NCBI GenBank assembly: GCA_037367405.1
Contig: JAZKJV010000086.1
Location: 2,403,001 to 2,467,000 of the forward strand
Length of the DNA: 64,000 nucleotides
Direction: 5' to 3'
Origin: Ottelia alismoides
Taxonomy: Eukaryota; Streptophyta; Magnoliopsida; Alismatales; Hydrocharitaceae
The notes under the pieces were generated by a model. That model worked only from the letters and a program-made list of their open reading frames with translations. It had not been told where the DNA came from and did no database searches. The position numbers and the translations under genes are program-made. How positions within the stretch are numbered: the first letter of the stretch is position 1; each line of letters opens with the position of its first letter. Positions 63,963 through 64,000 of this stretch are shown here, piece by piece.

Positions 63963-64000
63963 AGTTTGGATACTCTCTGTTTGCTTTAAAAAATAAAAAA

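Larger units (their letters stand above)
56122..64000 (+). repeat. Element D 3' LTR with internal triplication, runs off window
   Basis: Starts TGTTCAATCCTCATTTCACC after the polypurine tract. The first 290 bp match the sense start of the LTRs of F and C (TTTATTCTxTxATTTTGxCCTT, TCGACAAGGAATAAA, GGGGGAGATA, GGGACCTATTTT). From 56410 a unit of about 2.5 kb is repeated three times. No LTR end is seen, so this LTR is longer than 7.9 kb, against 3.5-3.9 kb in the related elements. Confidence 0.7.

Overview
This 64 kb window is plant nuclear DNA made almost entirely of nested transposable elements. I found no host gene, tRNA, rRNA or bacterial-type feature. The plant assignment rests on Ty1/copia elements with an initiator-tRNA(Met)-type primer site, Athila/Tat-like Ty3/gypsy elements with a TGGCGCCGTTG (tRNA-Asp type) primer site and LTRs of 2.7 to over 7.9 kb, a CACTA-type terminus with a spliced transposase-24-like gene, and hAT-like and foldback MITEs. 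Species cannot be told from the sequence.

Layout, left half. 1-742 is the leader of a minus-strand gypsy element (element C); its LTR runs 764-4192 and resumes at 14849-15326. Inserted in that LTR is a complete minus-strand copia element (4193-14848, target duplication ATACA, LTRs of about 2.65 kb, decayed gag-pol). Element C itself lies in an older copia relic (15327-19987, minus) that keeps gag, pre-integrase and integrase pieces, a roughly 380-bp MITE-like insertion and part of an LTR. At 19988 a copia LTR of the same family starts in the opposite direction. It is cut at 20571 by a CACTA terminus. 20572 to about 26544 is the CACTA-like block, with a broken transposase-24-like gene, a hAT-type MITE and a foldback element.

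Layout, right half. About 26545 onward is a plus-strand gypsy element (element D) with decayed reverse transcriptase, RNase H and integrase. Two further gypsy elements sit in it, each with a perfect 5-bp duplication: element E (29402-40499, plus, TCAGC), in the integrase C-terminus, and element F (41960-54948, minus, CATAG), in the 3' non-coding region. D resumes at 40500-41959 and 54949-56121. Its 3' LTR starts at 56122 and runs off the window, carrying a roughly 2.5-kb segment repeated three times in tandem, each copy with its own TATA box.

Most notable observation. E and F have no reverse transcriptase, RNase H or integrase, and no capsid domain I can recognise. Each codes for one retropepsin-like protein with an acidic tail, intact in F (about 641 aa) and frameshifted in E. 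Between coding region and 3' LTR, D, E and F all carry an array of hairpins whose 3' base runs into a G-run (consensus about CCTAAGTATAGGGGGG), a near copy of the polypurine tract beside the 3' LTR. In F there are six, and arm pairing is kept where arm sequences differ. One longer hairpin of the array is conserved in all three elements. E and F could be non-autonomous elements mobilised by a D-like partner, sharing cis-acting signals; that is inference.
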